A DNA stretch of 64,000 nucleotides. Source: Xanthocytophaga flava (GTDB taxonomy: Bacteria > Bacteroidota > Bacteroidia > Cytophagales > 172606-1). Under the pieces are notes generated by a model. That model did not search any database and was not told the DNA's origin. It saw only the letters and a list, made by a program, of their open reading frames with translations. The stretch lies in assembly GCA_030068525.1 (NCBI GenBank), contig JASJOS010000001.1, positions 620,001 through 684,000 on the forward strand. Direction: 5' to 3'. A program made the position numbers and the translations under genes. Below are positions 1 to 9,513 of the stretch, in pieces (positions within the stretch are counted from its first letter, which is position 1; each line of letters begins with the position of its first letter).

Positions 1-284
1 CCTTTCCGATGACGCAATCCACGATAACAACCTATATCCATCAAACGCTTAATGCTCAATTGGACTTCAGACTTCAATGCGCCCTCAACCTTAAACTCAG
101 TCCCGATAACGTTACGAATAGCATTCGCTTCATCATCAGACCACTGACTAACTTTTTTATCAAAGCTAACTCCAGCTTTAGTTAATATTTGCTGAGCAGA
201 CCGACGGCCAATACCAAAAATGTACGTCAGCGAAATCTCTCCGCGTTTTTTATCTGGAATATCAACTCCTGCAATACGTGCCAT
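1..284 (-). CDS. rpsM: 30S ribosomal protein S13 (3' part cut by window edge)
   Basis: The reading frame opens at ATG 284 with [19 protein letters not shown] and continues through the [11 protein letters not shown] helix-two-turns-helix region to the GLRHRKG stretch, which is diagnostic of S13. S13 sits in the head of the 30S subunit and contacts the P-site tRNA and the B1 bridges. The C-terminal 25-30 residues lie outside the window. It is preceded by rpmJ with a 6-nt gap, the usual end of the spc/alpha region. Confidence 0.97.
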   Translation of the reverse strand, partial: MARIAGVDIPDKKRGEISLTYIFGIGRRSAQQILTKAGVSFDKKVSQWSDDEANAIRNVIGTEFKVEGALKSEVQLSIKRLMDIGCYRGLRHRK

Positions 285-290
285 AGTAAA

Positions 291-407
291 TTAACCTTGT
301 CTTTGTTTAAATTTAGGATTCTTCTTATTAATTACATAAAGCTTACCCTTGCGACGGATAATTTTACAATCAGCACTACGTTTTTTAATGGAAGCTTTTA
401 CTTTCAT
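291..407 (-). CDS. rpmJ: 50S ribosomal protein L36
   Basis: A 38-codon frame from ATG 407 to TAA 291 reads [19 protein letters not shown] and ends NPKFKQRQG. The single Cys in SADC and a degraded C-terminal part mean that the full C-x2-C...C-x4-H zinc set of C+ L36 is not present, so this is the zinc-free (C-) form. It lies between infA (32-nt gap) and rpsM (6-nt gap), the conserved position. Confidence 0.95.
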   Translation of the reverse strand: MKVKASIKKRSADCKIIRRKGKLYVINKKNPKFKQRQG

Positions 408-439
408 TTTATTCTATATTTTATTGATTGCTAAATTAC

Positions 440-658
440 TTACTTATAACGGTAAACGATTCTACCTTTTGTTAAATCATAAGGAGACATTTCTATCTTA
501 ACTTTATCCCCTGGTAAAATCTTAATATAATTCATCCGCATTTTTCCGGATATATGTGCAATCAGTTGGTGACCATTCTGAAGCTCAACTCTAAACATCG
601 CGTTAGAAAGTGCCTCGACTATAGTACCATCCTGTTCAATTGATGACTGTTTTGCCAT
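440..658 (-). CDS. infA: Translation initiation factor IF-1
   Basis: This 72-residue protein begins [17 protein letters not shown] and is a single OB-fold S1-like domain. It contains the [20 protein letters not shown] stretch and ends GRIVYRYK, as in other IF-1 proteins. IF-1 binds the 30S A site during initiation. Its ATG lies 23 nt inside the 3' end of map, which implies translational coupling. The position map-infA-rpmJ-rpsM is the conserved Bacteroidota order. Confidence 0.97.
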   Translation of the reverse strand: MAKQSSIEQDGTIVEALSNAMFRVELQNGHQLIAHISGKMRMNYIKILPGDKVKIEMSPYDLTKGRIVYRYK

Positions 659-1445
659 GCTTATGTTTTAAAACCTCTTCTATAAACTCAAACGTTGTCA
701 AGATATCTGCTTTACCATTATTCACAGCTACAGTATGCTCAAAGTGAGCAGAAGGCTTTCTATCTGCGGTACGAATCGTCCAATTATCTCTTTCCTGCAC
801 TACGTTTCTTGTTCCCAGATTAATCATTGGTTCAATCGCAAATACCATTCCCTCCTGTAACTTTACCCCTTGCCCCTTCTTTCCATAATTTGGAACTTCA
901 GGCTCTTCATGCAAATATTTACCTACTCCATGCCCTACTAATTCTCGTACTATTGAATAACCACTTTTGGAAACATGTTGCTGTATGGCAAACCCGATAT
1001 CTCCAACCCTTGATCCTACTTCTACAGCTTCAATACCTAAGTAAAGTGATTCTTTTGTAACCTGTAATAATTCTAAAATTTTCGGATCAACTTCGCCCAC
1101 AGGATAAGTATAAGCACTATCACTATGAAACTCATTCAAAAAAACTCCACAGTCAACCGAAACAATATCACCATCCTTCAATTCATAACTATTTGGAATT
1201 CCATGCACAACTTTTTCATTAACAGAAACACACAATCCAGCAGGAAAACCATTATAATTCTTAAACGAAGGCCAGGCTCCGTGATCCTGTATGTATTCTT
1301 CAGCTATTTTGTTCAAAAACTCTGTTGAAACACCAGGATTTATATATTTAGCTACTTCAGCATGCGTTTTCCCTAAGAGAACTCCACTCTGCCGAACTAG
1401 TTCAATTTCTTCTTTAGTTTTTAGAAAAAAGGCTTTCTTTTTCAA
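636..1445 (-). CDS. map: Methionine aminopeptidase type I
   Basis: This 269-residue enzyme removes the initiator Met from nascent proteins. The pita-bread fold metal ligands are visible: Asp in SVDCGVF, Asp in FHSDSAYT, His in [12 protein letters not shown], Glu in AIEPMI and Glu in FEHTVAV. The substrate-positioning His is in VVHGIPN. There is no N-terminal zinc-finger extension, so it is the bacterial type Ia form. It lies 11 nt after secY and its end overlaps infA by 23 nt. Confidence 0.96.
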   Translation of the reverse strand: MKKKAFFLKTKEEIELVRQSGVLLGKTHAEVAKYINPGVSTEFLNKIAEEYIQDHGAWPSFKNYNGFPAGLCVSVNEKVVHGIPNSYELKDGDIVSVDCGVFLNEFHSDSAYTYPVGEVDPKILELLQVTKESLYLGIEAVEVGSRVGDIGFAIQQHVSKSGYSIVRELVGHGVGKYLHEEPEVPNYGKKGQGVKLQEGMVFAIEPMINLGTRNVVQERDNWTIRTADRKPSAHFEHTVAVNNGKADILTTFEFIEEVLKHKHGKTVIN

Positions 1446-1456
1446 TTTCTACAACA

Positions 1457-2782
1457 TTAAACGGTAGCAACGCTTTCCGAACGACCTTTTACTCTACCAG
1501 ATTTCATTAAACCTTCATAATGTCTCATCAACAAGTAACTTTCAATTTGTTGAAGAGTATCCAGGATTACCCCTACCATAATCAGTAAAGACGTTCCTCC
1601 ATAAAATCTGGACAATTCAGAGGTAATACCAAACAGACTGGCAATTGCAGGTAGGATAGCTAAGAGAGCTAAAAATACCGCACCTGGCAATGTAATACGA
1701 GATAGAATAGTATCAATGTATTCAGAAGTCTGCAGACCAGGTTTTACACTAGGAATAAAGCCTCCATTACGTTTCATTTCTTCTGCGATCTGTGTAGGAT
1801 TTACAGTGATTGCAGTATAGAAGAAACTAAACAGAATAATCAAAAGAGCAAATAAGATATTATAAGCGGGATGGGTAAAATCAGCGAAAGCTTGAGCTAC
1901 TGAACCTGCCGTTTCATTCTTATCTGTTAAATATGGAACAAGAAGACCAGGCAAAAACATCAATGATTGAGCAAAGATAATTGGCATTACACCAGCAGCA
2001 TTTAATTTCAAGGGTAAATACTGTCTTTGTCCACCATAAACCCTATTACCGACAACCTGTTTTGCATATTGTATAGGGATTCTGCGAGTTGCCTGTAGTA
2101 TAAGAACTACCCCCATAACAATAAAGAAAAGAGCAATTATTTCAATGATAAAAATTAAAATCCCAGAAGTACCTCTATTCCAAAATTCTCCAATTAAAGC
2201 ACTAGGCAAACGAGATATAATACCGATCATAATCAGCATTGAAGTTCCGTTACCAATACCTTTCTCTGTTATCCTCTCACCCAACCACATACAGAACATT
2301 GTTCCAGTGGTTAGAATTATCATTGCTGTTATAGTGAACCCAGTTCTACCAACTCCAGGAAGAATTGCATCATCTGCAATTGTTCCAATTAGATAGGTAT
2401 AAGACTGCGGTAACGTAACAAAGATTGTAAGTATTCTTGTAATATTATTGATTCTTTGTCTGCCAGACTCACCTTCTTTTTGCATTTTCTGGAAGTAAGG
2501 AACTGCCACTGTTAACAACTGTACGATAATCGAAGCAGTTATATAGGGCATGATTCCCAAACCAAAAATGGAGGCGTTACTAAAAGCTCCACCCAAAAAA
2601 GTATCTAACAATCCAAGAATACCTTTACCTGTCCCACTCTCTAAACGAGTAGGGTCAATTCCTGGCAATACTATATAAGACCCCAATCGAAAAATCAGCA
2701 AAAACCATAACGTATTTAAAATACGTGTTCTTAGATCTTCGATTGAAAAGATATTCTTAATCGTTTCGATAATTTTTTTCAT
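1457..2782 (-). CDS. secY: Preprotein translocase subunit SecY
   Basis: This 441-residue protein has about ten hydrophobic helices and is the pore of the Sec translocon in the inner membrane. Recognisable SecY segments include the plug region GGAFSNASIFGLGIMPYITASI after TM1, the QKEGESGRQ loop, the RRIPIQYAK loop (C4) and the NPTQIAEEMKRNGGFIPSVK loop (C5), which contacts SecA and the ribosome. It follows rplO by 3 nt, the conserved spc operon position. Confidence 0.97.
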   Translation of the reverse strand: MKKIIETIKNIFSIEDLRTRILNTLWFLLIFRLGSYIVLPGIDPTRLESGTGKGILGLLDTFLGGAFSNASIFGLGIMPYITASIIVQLLTVAVPYFQKMQKEGESGRQRINNITRILTIFVTLPQSYTYLIGTIADDAILPGVGRTGFTITAMIILTTGTMFCMWLGERITEKGIGNGTSMLIMIGIISRLPSALIGEFWNRGTSGILIFIIEIIALFFIVMGVVLILQATRRIPIQYAKQVVGNRVYGGQRQYLPLKLNAAGVMPIIFAQSLMFLPGLLVPYLTDKNETAGSVAQAFADFTHPAYNILFALLIILFSFFYTAITVNPTQIAEEMKRNGGFIPSVKPGLQTSEYIDTILSRITLPGAVFLALLAILPAIASLFGITSELSRFYGGTSLLIMVGVILDTLQQIESYLLMRHYEGLMKSGRVKGRSESVATV

Positions 2783-2785
2783 ATA

Positions 2786-3232
2786 CTATAGAACAGTAGC
2801 CTTACCACCAACTTTTTCAATTGCAGCAACAGCAGAAGAAGAAAATGCATGAACTTTAATCTCAGCAGCAGTTTTTACTTCTCCTCTACCTAGCACTTTG
2901 ACCAAGTCTTTACCGGAAATTAAACCATGTTGCTTTAGAAACTCAATATCAATAACAGAAACTTTATGTGTTTCCAATAGTTGTTGAATAGTATCTAAAT
3001 TTATTGGTTTATATTCAACTCTGTTAATAGACTTAAATCCAAACTTTGGAATGCGACGTTGTAAAGGCATTTGACCACCTTCAAAGCCCCGCTTAGTACT
3101 ATTACCAGAACGAGATCCAGCACCTTTATGACCTCTTGTTGAAGTCCCGCCCATACCAGAGCCAGTACCACGACCTATTCTTTTCTTACTTTTTACTGAA
3201 TTCTCAGCAGGCTTAAGCGTATGCAATTTCAT
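2786..3232 (-). CDS. rplO: 50S ribosomal protein L15
   Basis: This 148-residue protein begins MKLHTLKPAENSVKSKKRIG and then has the Gly/Arg-rich N-terminal extension (GRGTGSGMGGTSTRGHKG) that threads into 23S rRNA. The globular L18e/L15 fold follows, with GGQMPLQRRIPKFGF. It is a late-assembly protein of the large subunit. It lies 5 nt after rpmD and 3 nt before secY. Confidence 0.97.
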   Translation of the reverse strand: MKLHTLKPAENSVKSKKRIGRGTGSGMGGTSTRGHKGAGSRSGNSTKRGFEGGQMPLQRRIPKFGFKSINRVEYKPINLDTIQQLLETHKVSVIDIEFLKQHGLISGKDLVKVLGRGEVKTAAEIKVHAFSSSAVAAIEKVGGKATVL

Positions 3233-3237
3233 ATAAA

Positions 3238-3417
3238 CTACAATTCTTTTATTGTAACCAAATGACTAATTTTTTTGATCATACCTGCAATTTGAGGAGT
3301 ATATTCTACCTCAATAGTACGATTAATTTTCCCTAAACCCAGTGCTTTAACTGTTAGTTGCTGATCCTGTGGTCTTTTGATAGCACTCTTGATTTGGGTA
3401 ACTTGAACCTTTGCCAT
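3238..3417 (-). CDS. rpmD: 50S ribosomal protein L30
   Basis: This short gene runs from ATG 3417 to TAG 3238 and encodes 59 residues. The protein begins MAKVQVTQIKSAIKRPQDQ, contains KALGLGKINRTIE and ends SHLVTIKEL. The I(K/R)S.I.RP.DQ and LGL.KIN motifs identify L30. It occupies the gap between rpsE and rplO, as expected in the spc operon. Confidence 0.95.
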   Translation of the reverse strand: MAKVQVTQIKSAIKRPQDQQLTVKALGLGKINRTIEVEYTPQIAGMIKKISHLVTIKEL

Positions 3418-3424
3418 ATTTCAA

Positions 3425-3943
3425 TTAACCATTAAATACTTTAGAAAGAGATACTCTACGTTGTACTGCAACTTGATGAGGAGCACGCATTCTCAACAAG
3501 GCATCAAAGGTTGCTTTCACAACATTGTGTGGATTGGAAGAACCTTTTGACTTAGCCAAAACGTCTTTGATACCAGCACTTTCCAACACTGCACGCATCG
3601 CACCACCTGCAATTACACCTGTTCCGGCAGCAGCTGGCTTAAGGTAAACATACCCCCCACTATATTTACCATGCATTTCATGAGGCACAGTAGACTTCAG
3701 GATAGGAACTTTAATTAGATTTTTCTTTGCATCTTCTACTCCTTTTGTGATAGCATCTGTAACTTCGTTAGCTTTGCCTAAGCCATACCCAACGATACCA
3801 TGTCCATCACCAACAACCACGATAGCAGAAAAACTAAACCGACGACCACCTTTCACCACCTTAGCAACCCGTTTGATAGCAACGACCCGCTCCTTCAACT
3901 CTTGTTCGCCCGCTCTGACAATAGGTTTATTAATTTGTGCCAT
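3425..3943 (-). CDS. rpsE: 30S ribosomal protein S5
   Basis: This 172-residue protein has the N-terminal double-stranded-RNA-binding fold ([42 protein letters not shown]) followed by the S5 C-terminal domain ([30 protein letters not shown]). S5 lines the mRNA entry tunnel and affects fidelity. It lies 14 nt after rplR and 7 nt before rpmD. Confidence 0.97.
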   Translation of the reverse strand: MAQINKPIVRAGEQELKERVVAIKRVAKVVKGGRRFSFSAIVVVGDGHGIVGYGLGKANEVTDAITKGVEDAKKNLIKVPILKSTVPHEMHGKYSGGYVYLKPAAAGTGVIAGGAMRAVLESAGIKDVLAKSKGSSNPHNVVKATFDALLRMRAPHQVAVQRRVSLSKVFNG

Positions 3944-3957
3944 ATAAATTTCTTATT

Positions 3958-4308
3958 TTAGAATTTAAGTCCTTCTTCGCGAGCTCCTTCAGCTAAAGCT
4001 TTCACTTTGCCGTGATACAAATAACCACCTCTATCAAACACCACTGCTGATATACCACTTGACAATGCTATCTCAGCAACTTTTTTTCCAACTTCTTTTG
4101 CTGTAGTTATATTTGCGCTCTTTCCTTTTGCCAATTCAGTTGAAGATGCACTTGCTAATGTTTTTCCAGTAGCATCATCAATCAATTGTGCATATATAGT
4201 AGTATTTGAACGAAATACTGAAAGACGAGGTTTTTCAGGAGATCCCACCACTTTAGAACGTATATTTCTTCTAATACGTAATCTGCGAAGCTCTTTTTGT
4301 GTAGCCAT
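3958..4308 (-). CDS. rplR: 50S ribosomal protein L18
   Basis: This 116-residue protein begins [20 protein letters not shown]. It carries the [19 protein letters not shown] strand typical of L18 and ends [26 protein letters not shown], where [11 protein letters not shown] is the family signature. L18 binds 5S rRNA in the central protuberance. It lies 5 nt after rplF. Confidence 0.97.
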   Translation of the reverse strand: MATQKELRRLRIRRNIRSKVVGSPEKPRLSVFRSNTTIYAQLIDDATGKTLASASSTELAKGKSANITTAKEVGKKVAEIALSSGISAVVFDRGGYLYHGKVKALAEGAREEGLKF

Positions 4309-4313
4309 ATTAT

Positions 4314-4871
4314 TTATTTCTTAGCTGCTGTCTTACCAGCTTTTCTTCTAATCGCTTGACCTAAATTTCTAATACCTTTGCCTTTGTAAGGTTCTACTTT
4401 ACGCAGAGACTTGATCTTTGCAGCCATTTGTCCAACCAACTCCTTATCAATCCCTTCTAATGTTACCACAGGATTTTTACCTTTTTCAGTAACCGCAGAA
4501 GCCACAACTTCTTTTGGCAAAGCTAAATAAAGACCGTGAGAATACCCCAAGCTCAACTCAAGAACGTTATTATTAACAGTAGCTTTATAACCAACACCGA
4601 CAATCTCCAACTGTTGCTTAAATCCAGCACTAACACCAATAATCATATTATTTATCAGCGCTCTATATAAGCCATGCAATGCTTTATGACGTTTTTGATC
4701 AGTAGGTCTCTCAACCAAGATCTGACTACCTTCTTGCTTCACAGCAATATCAGCGTCTATTTTGCGAGAAAGCTCGCCTTTAGGCCCTTTAACAAGGACT
4801 ACGTTTCCAGATCCAACAGAAACTGTAACATTACCTGGCAGGTCGATGGGCTTCTTACCTATTCTTGACAT
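4314..4871 (-). CDS. rplF: 50S ribosomal protein L6
   Basis: This 185-residue protein begins [19 protein letters not shown] and has the two repeated alpha/beta domains of L6. The C-terminal signature is [24 protein letters not shown], in which EPYKGKGI is invariant in the family. L6 lies near the sarcin-ricin loop and factor-binding site. It follows rpsH by 9 nt. Confidence 0.97.
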   Translation of the reverse strand: MSRIGKKPIDLPGNVTVSVGSGNVVLVKGPKGELSRKIDADIAVKQEGSQILVERPTDQKRHKALHGLYRALINNMIIGVSAGFKQQLEIVGVGYKATVNNNVLELSLGYSHGLYLALPKEVVASAVTEKGKNPVVTLEGIDKELVGQMAAKIKSLRKVEPYKGKGIRNLGQAIRRKAGKTAAKK

Positions 4872-4880
4872 GACACACTA

Positions 4881-5276
4881 TTAATATACGTAACACAAAA
4901 TTTCACCACCAACATTCAGCGAACGTGCCTCTTTGTCGGTCATCACTCCCTTTGGAGTAGAAATAATAGCAATCCCTAAGCCACTCAAAACACGAGGCAT
5001 ATCTTCCACGCCAGTATACTTCCGAAGGCCAGGCTTACTAACTCTCTGCAAACTAACTATTGCAGGCTCTTTGCTAACTGGATCATACTTCAAAGCAACC
5101 TTAATTACACCCTGCACAGAACTATCTTCAAATTTATAGTTCTGAATATATCCCTTCTCAAATAATACTTTAGTAATTTCTTTCTTAATATTTGATGCAG
5201 GAATTTCAACTATCCGGTGCCGTGCCTTGATAGCGTTTCTCAATCGAGTTAGATAATCTGATATAGGATCTGTCAT
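4881..5276 (-). CDS. rpsH: 30S ribosomal protein S8
   Basis: This protein has 131 residues from ATG 5276 (MTDPISDYLTRLRNAIKA). An in-frame GTG nine bases upstream is possible, but the ATG start gives the usual family length. The C-terminal signature ISTPKGVMTDKEARSLNVGGEILCYVY is clear. S8 binds helix 21 of 16S rRNA and in enterobacteria is the autoregulator of the spc operon. A near-consensus promoter and a hairpin lie directly upstream (5302-5353), so transcription can restart here. Confidence 0.96.
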   Translation of the reverse strand: MTDPISDYLTRLRNAIKARHRIVEIPASNIKKEITKVLFEKGYIQNYKFEDSSVQGVIKVALKYDPVSKEPAIVSLQRVSKPGLRKYTGVEDMPRVLSGLGIAIISTPKGVMTDKEARSLNVGGEILCYVY

Positions 5277-5301
5277 TTTTGACACGTTTTTTTTGCAAAA
5301 A

Positions 5302-5320
5302 TCCCGCCTTCAAAACGGGA
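5302..5320 (-). promoter_or_regulatory. Leader hairpin between rpsN and rpsH
   Basis: On the minus strand TCCCG pairs with CGGGA around a 9-nt loop, followed by a run of five T and then more A/T-rich sequence. It sits a few bases after the start point expected from the promoter at 5324-5353, so it would form at the 5' end of the rpsH transcript. It could attenuate read-through from rpsN or be a leader element. Only 5 bp pair, so the structure is weak. Confidence 0.45.
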
Positions 5321-5323
5321 GTG

Positions 5324-5353
5324 CAAAGCTACAAAAACAAAATTTAAAAACAA
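5324..5353 (-). promoter_or_regulatory. Internal promoter upstream of rpsH
   Basis: Read on the minus strand, TTG (5353-5351), 19 nt, then TAGCTTTG (5331-5324) match the Bacteroidota primary sigma consensus (TTG, about 19 nt, TAnnTTTG) exactly. The 92-nt gap between rpsN and the rpsH ATG is the largest in this part of the cluster. The expected start is near 5317. Confidence 0.7.
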
Positions 5354-5368
5354 AAGAAATATTAGATT

Positions 5369-5638
5369 TTACCAACTTGCTTTTGTCAAACCGGGAATTT
5401 TCCCATCGGATGCCATTTGACGGAATACGTTACGGCAAATTCCGAATTTACGCATATAACCTCTTGGTCTTCCTGTTAACTTACAACGATTACGTAAACG
5501 TACAGGAGATGCATTTCTTGGAAGTTTATCTAATGCTTCGTAATCACCAGCGGCTTTTAAAGCTTCACGCTTAGCGGCATACTTAGCAACTAATTTTCCT
5601 CTTTTTAACTCGCGGGCTTTAATTGATTCTTTTGCCAT
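5369..5638 (-). CDS. rpsN: 30S ribosomal protein S14
   Basis: This 89-residue protein begins [20 protein letters not shown] and ends with the S14 signature [28 protein letters not shown] and PGLTKASW. There is only one Cys before TGRP and no CxxC pairs, so it is the zinc-independent (C-) short form. S14 assembles late into the 30S head. It lies 18 nt after rplE. Confidence 0.97.
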   Translation of the reverse strand: MAKESIKARELKRGKLVAKYAAKREALKAAGDYEALDKLPRNASPVRLRNRCKLTGRPRGYMRKFGICRNVFRQMASDGKIPGLTKASW

Positions 5639-5656
5639 CTTTTTAACGTTATATTG

Positions 5657-6241
5657 TTATCTTTTCTGATTCGCAAAAGGCATTCCTAATGCTTTTAATA
5701 ACTCCAGGCACTCTTCGTCAGTTTCAGCTGTAGTTACAAATGTAATATCCATACCGGAGATTTTAGTAATCTTATCAATACTAATTTCCGGGAAGATAAT
5801 TTGTTCTTTCACACCTAACGTATAGTTACCACGGCCATCGAACCCTTTGTCACTTATGCCACGAAAATCTCTAACGCGAGGAAGAGCTACAGTGATCAAG
5901 CGATCCATGAATTCAAACATACGCTCACCACGCAATGTAACTTTAGCTCCAATAGGCATATTTTCTCTTAACTTAAAATTAGAGATCGCTTTTTTGGAAT
6001 ATGTAGCAACTGCCTTCTGTCCCGAAATAATTGTTAACTCTTCAACACCTACGTCAATCAGTTTTTTATCCGCAACAGCTGCACCGATTCCTTTATTAAT
6101 TACAATCTTAGTAATTTTAGGAACCTGCATAACAGACTTATACTTAAATTTCTCCATTAGAAGAGAAACCACGTCATTTAAGTATTTATCTTTAACCCTA
6201 GGGTTGTTAGTATTATTTTTCTGAGAATTGATATTAGCCAT
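5657..6241 (-). CDS. rplE: 50S ribosomal protein L5
   Basis: This 194-residue protein has a polar N-terminal extension ([20 protein letters not shown]) before the L5 fold. Core segments are [40 protein letters not shown] and [20 protein letters not shown]. It binds 5S rRNA and the P-site tRNA region of the central protuberance. It lies 47 nt after rplX. Confidence 0.97.
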   Translation of the reverse strand: MANINSQKNNTNNPRVKDKYLNDVVSLLMEKFKYKSVMQVPKITKIVINKGIGAAVADKKLIDVGVEELTIISGQKAVATYSKKAISNFKLRENMPIGAKVTLRGERMFEFMDRLITVALPRVRDFRGISDKGFDGRGNYTLGVKEQIIFPEISIDKITKISGMDITFVTTAETDEECLELLKALGMPFANQKR

Positions 6242-6288
6242 TTTTGCAGACTTAATAATATAAATGCTTATCTATAGAATAGGATATA

Positions 6289-6639
6289 TTAAAACTCCGC
6301 TTTAATAAGAGTTCCTGTCTTTTTGGCATATCTCTGCTTCTTACCTTTCTCGTCAAGTTTACGAGAAATACGGCTAGCCTTGCCAGTTGAAGGATCAACT
6401 ACCATCAGGTTACTTACATGGATAGGAGCTTCCTTCTCAATAAATCCACCTTGAGGGTTTTCTGCAGAAGGCTTAACACTTCTTTTAACCAGATTTAAAC
6501 CTTCAATAACTGCTTTTTGCTTTTCTCTGTCTACTGAAGTAATCTTCCCAGTCTTGCCCTTCTCATCTCCAGAAATTACAATTACAGTATCTCCTTTGCG
6601 AACATGCAGTTTTACTGTTGTTTTAGCTTTTGCTTTCAT
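6289..6639 (-). CDS. rplX: 50S ribosomal protein L24
   Basis: This 116-residue protein has the KOW motif near the N-terminus (HVRKGDTVIVISGDEKGKTG) and the typical EGLNLVKRSVKPSAENPQGG and EAPIHVSNLMVVDP segments. L24 is an assembly initiator at the tunnel exit. The gene lies 25 nt after rplN. Confidence 0.97.
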   Translation of the reverse strand: MKAKAKTTVKLHVRKGDTVIVISGDEKGKTGKITSVDREKQKAVIEGLNLVKRSVKPSAENPQGGFIEKEAPIHVSNLMVVDPSTGKASRISRKLDEKGKKQRYAKKTGTLIKAEF

Positions 6640-6664
6640 TTTATTATAAATGTATCAGAGTCAA

Positions 6665-7033
6665 CTATAAAACTTCTGGTGCTAAGGAAACAATCTTCAT
6701 AAATTGCTTCTCTCTTAATTCGCGAGCGACAGGTCCAAAAATACGGGTTCCACGTGGTTCATCGTTGTTGTTTAACAAAACAGCCGCATTATCTTCAAAT
6801 CGAATGTAAGAACCATCTTTGCGACGAACCTCTTTCTTTGTCCGAACAACAACAGCTTTGGATATAGCGCCTTTCTTCAAGTTGCTTGAAGATAAAGCTG
6901 TTTTAACAGTCACGACTATTTTATCGCCAACTGAAGCATATCTTTTACCTGTACCGCCCAAAACTCGGATTACCAGTACTTCTTTAGCACCACTGTTATC
7001 GGCTACTGTAAGCCGAGATTCTTGTTGTACCAT
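6665..7033 (-). CDS. rplN: 50S ribosomal protein L14
   Basis: This 122-residue protein starts [20 protein letters not shown] and contains the family signature [20 protein letters not shown] and the end [20 protein letters not shown]. It lies at the subunit interface and contacts 16S rRNA. The gene begins 1 nt after rpsQ ends, the conserved arrangement. Confidence 0.97.
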   Translation of the reverse strand: MVQQESRLTVADNSGAKEVLVIRVLGGTGKRYASVGDKIVVTVKTALSSSNLKKGAISKAVVVRTKKEVRRKDGSYIRFEDNAAVLLNNNDEPRGTRIFGPVARELREKQFMKIVSLAPEVL

Positions 7034-7034
7034 G

Positions 7035-7304
7035 TTATTTTGCTTTTTCGATAATTTCTATAAGTCTCCAACGCTTATTTCTACTTAATGGACGTGTTTC
7101 CATTATTTTAACCGTATCACCAATGCCACATTCATTCTTTTCATCATGAGCCATTAGTGTGGTAGTCTTCTTCATGAACTTACCATACTTAGGGTGTTTC
7201 ACCTTACGCTCAATTGCTACGGTAATGGACTTATCCATCTTATCACTTACGACACGCCCGATTCTTTCTTTTCTGGCATTTCTTTGTAATTGCTGTTGCT
7301 CCAT
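7035..7304 (-). CDS. rpsQ: 30S ribosomal protein S17
   Basis: The chosen start at 7304 gives 89 residues ([20 protein letters not shown]). An upstream in-frame start at 7331 would overlap rpmC by 17 nt and add nine residues that are not typical of the family. The OB-fold segments [19 protein letters not shown] and [20 protein letters not shown] identify S17, a primary 16S binding protein. Confidence 0.94.
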   Translation of the reverse strand: MEQQQLQRNARKERIGRVVSDKMDKSITVAIERKVKHPKYGKFMKKTTTLMAHDEKNECGIGDTVKIMETRPLSRNKRWRLIEIIEKAK

Positions 7305-7314
7305 CTTTTCTTGG

Positions 7315-7515
7315 TTATTTAGAGTTTGCAATTTGTCTTGCTCTTAATTCTGTATTCAGCTGAGCAATCAGTCTGCGTGAAGCGCGGATACGCGCTGGAT
7401 TTTCAATAGGAGTAATTGCGTGTGCAAACTTCAATTTTTGCAGCGTTGCAGCTTCAGAGCCAATACGGCTTTGCAATTCTTCTATACTTAATGATTTGAT
7501 ATCCTGATTTTTCAT
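7315..7515 (-). CDS. rpmC: 50S ribosomal protein L29
   Basis: This 66-residue, all-helical protein begins [20 protein letters not shown] and ends with [18 protein letters not shown], as in L29. It lies at the tunnel exit beside L23 and forms part of the trigger factor/SRP docking site. Its start overlaps the rplP stop by 4 nt (ATGA type), so the two are translationally coupled. Confidence 0.95.
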   Translation of the reverse strand: MKNQDIKSLSIEELQSRIGSEAATLQKLKFAHAITPIENPARIRASRRLIAQLNTELRARQIANSK

Positions 7516-7937
7516 TGTCCTTCAACGTAATCTCTACGTACAATAAATTTAGTTTTAATAGGCAACTTTTGCGCAGCTAATCTCAATGCCTCTTGTCCTA
7601 TTTCACGGCTAACACCAGTTATCTCAAAAAGAATAGTACCGGGCTTAACAACTGCTACCCAATATTCTGGGGCACCTTTACCTTTACCCATCCGAACTTC
7701 AGCAGGTTTTTTGGTAATAGGTTTATCTGGGAATATGCGAATCCAAACCTGACCTTCCCGTTTCATTGTACGGGACATAGAGATACGGGCTGCTTCAATC
7801 TGACGAGCTGTAATCCAACCTGGTTCCAAAGATTTCACGGCAAATGATCCAAAAGAAATCTCATGACCACGAGTAGCAAGACCACGAACTCGGCCTTTCT
7901 GCATTTTTCTAAACTTGGTTCTTTTCGGCTGTAACAT
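7512..7937 (-). CDS. rplP: 50S ribosomal protein L16
   Basis: This 141-residue protein begins [20 protein letters not shown]. It has the family signatures [20 protein letters not shown], the [20 protein letters not shown] segment and [19 protein letters not shown]16 helps accommodate tRNA at the A site. It lies 41 nt after rpsC and overlaps rpmC by 4 nt. Confidence 0.97.
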   Translation of the reverse strand: MLQPKRTKFRKMQKGRVRGLATRGHEISFGSFAVKSLEPGWITARQIEAARISMSRTMKREGQVWIRIFPDKPITKKPAEVRMGKGKGAPEYWVAVVKPGTILFEITGVSREIGQEALRLAAQKLPIKTKFIVRRDYVEGQ

Positions 7938-7978
7938 TTTCTTTCTATTTATTAGGATTCAGTAAACTAACCGAATGT

Positions 7979-8788
7979 TTATCTACCAGAATTATTATTT
8001 TTCTTTTTCTTCTTACGTCTGTTAGCGTCTCTGTCACCACCTCTGTCGCGACGATCTCCGCGTTCAGAAGAGTCTCCACGACGATTTCCACGCTCCCCAC
8101 CAGATGCATTACCAGATGCTGCAGCAGCACTGCCATATGTAGCATTAGGAGACAAATCACGCTTTCCGAAAACTTCGCCTTTGAAAACCCATACCTTAAT
8201 ACCAATTTTTCCGTATACAGTCAAAGCTTCAGAAATTGCATAATCGATATCAGCACGTAATGTATGCAAAGGAACACGACCTTCTTTATATTCTTCTGTA
8301 CGTGCCATTTCTGCACCAGCCAAACGACCAGACAAACGAACCTTGATACCTTGAGCACCTACTCTCATAGCTAATGCAATAGCTTGTTTCATTGCACGAC
8401 GATAAGATATACGAGCTTCTAACTGCTGAGCGATTGATTCGCCTACCAGCTTAGCATCTAATTCAGGTCTTTTTATTTCAAAAATATTGATCTGAACATC
8501 TTTACCAGTAAGTTTTTTCAACTCTTCTTTTACTCTTTCAACCTCAATACCATTCTTCCCAATAACAACACCTGGACGAGCAGTATTAATAGTTAATGTG
8601 ATACGCTTTAATGTACGTTCAATAACTACTCTTGCAATACCTCCCTTAGGAAAACGAGCCAATACATATTTGCGTATTTTCTCATCTTCTACTAATTTCT
8701 CAGCAAAGTTTTTTCCACCGTACCAATTAGAATCCCATCCTTTAACGATGCCTAGGCGAAAGCCTGTTGGATTAACTTTTTGTCCCAT
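7979..8788 (-). CDS. rpsC: 30S ribosomal protein S3 with Arg/Gly/Lys-rich tail
   Basis: This 269-residue protein has the N-terminal region [20 protein letters not shown], a KH domain around [20 protein letters not shown] and the C-terminal S3 fold with [21 protein letters not shown]3 forms the mRNA entry channel. After GEVFGKRDL there is an extension of about 55 residues rich in Gly, Arg, Asp and then Lys and Asn ([20 protein letters not shown]). This is longer than in E. coli S3 (233 residues) and is probably disordered and RNA-binding. Confidence 0.97.
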   Translation of the reverse strand: MGQKVNPTGFRLGIVKGWDSNWYGGKNFAEKLVEDEKIRKYVLARFPKGGIARVVIERTLKRITLTINTARPGVVIGKNGIEVERVKEELKKLTGKDVQINIFEIKRPELDAKLVGESIAQQLEARISYRRAMKQAIALAMRVGAQGIKVRLSGRLAGAEMARTEEYKEGRVPLHTLRADIDYAISEALTVYGKIGIKVWVFKGEVFGKRDLSPNATYGSAAAASGNASGGERGNRRGDSSERGDRRDRGGDRDANRRKKKKKNNNSGR

Positions 8789-8796
8789 GCGTGTTA

Positions 8797-9183
8797 TTAT
8801 TCAGTTTCTTGTATTTTAGTTTCGTTAAGAGCTGCTGGATTCGTTTTAGAATCTAACACAAGTGTAATGTGATTAGACCTTTTACGAACACGATATCCCC
8901 GACCTTGAGGAGCAGGACGTAAGCGTTTAAGAACGCGTCCACCATCTACAAATATCGTTTTGATATACAAATCCGCATCTTCTATTCTTTCTCCTTCATG
9001 AGATTGCTCCCAGTTAGCAATAGCAGACAGAAGTAACTGCTCAATGCGCTTTGATCCGGATTTGGAGTCAAAACGAAGAATATTCAGTGCATCATTAACC
9101 CGTCTTCCTCTTACCATGTCTGCCACAAGTCTCATCTTACGAGGAGAGGTAGGTACATTTTTAAGTTTAGCTATCGCTTCCAT
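8797..9183 (-). CDS. rplV: 50S ribosomal protein L22
   Basis: This 128-residue protein begins [20 protein letters not shown] and contains the tunnel beta-hairpin with [20 protein letters not shown], the family signature. L22 lines the exit-tunnel constriction, where macrolide resistance changes map. It lies 2 nt after rpsS and 8 nt before rpsC. Confidence 0.97.
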   Translation of the reverse strand: MEAIAKLKNVPTSPRKMRLVADMVRGRRVNDALNILRFDSKSGSKRIEQLLLSAIANWEQSHEGERIEDADLYIKTIFVDGGRVLKRLRPAPQGRGYRVRKRSNHITLVLDSKTNPAALNETKIQETE

Positions 9184-9185
9184 TA

Positions 9186-9464
9186 TTATTTTTTACCTTT
9201 ATCTTTATTACCTGCGTGACCTCTGAAATTGCGAGTAGGTGCAAATTCACCTAACTTGTGACCAACCATATTTTCAGTCACGTATACTGGAATAAACTTA
9301 TTCCCATTATGTACAGCAAAAGTGTGACCTACAAAATCCGGAGAAATTGTTGAACGACGTGCCCAAGTTTTAATAACAGCTTTCTTGCCAGACTTGGTCA
9401 TGCCTTCAATTTTGGCTAACACCCGGAAATCAATATATGGCCCTTTTTTTATCGAACGTCCCAT
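9186..9464 (-). CDS. rpsS: 30S ribosomal protein S19
   Basis: This 92-residue protein begins [20 protein letters not shown] and has the signature [20 protein letters not shown], followed by [20 protein letters not shown]. It forms a complex with S13 in the 30S head. The gene lies 49 nt after rplB. Confidence 0.97.
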   Translation of the reverse strand: MGRSIKKGPYIDFRVLAKIEGMTKSGKKAVIKTWARRSTISPDFVGHTFAVHNGNKFIPVYVTENMVGHKLGEFAPTRNFRGHAGNKDKGKK

Positions 9465-9513
9465 CTATGTAAAATGGATTATAATATGTATCAGATTTTA
9501 ACCTTTTTTTCTT

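Noticed and set aside
7945..8205. Separate minus-strand gene overlapping rpsC
   Set aside because: It is another frame of the low-complexity S3 tail (Val/Glu/Thr-rich by codon shift) and has no start signal of its own.
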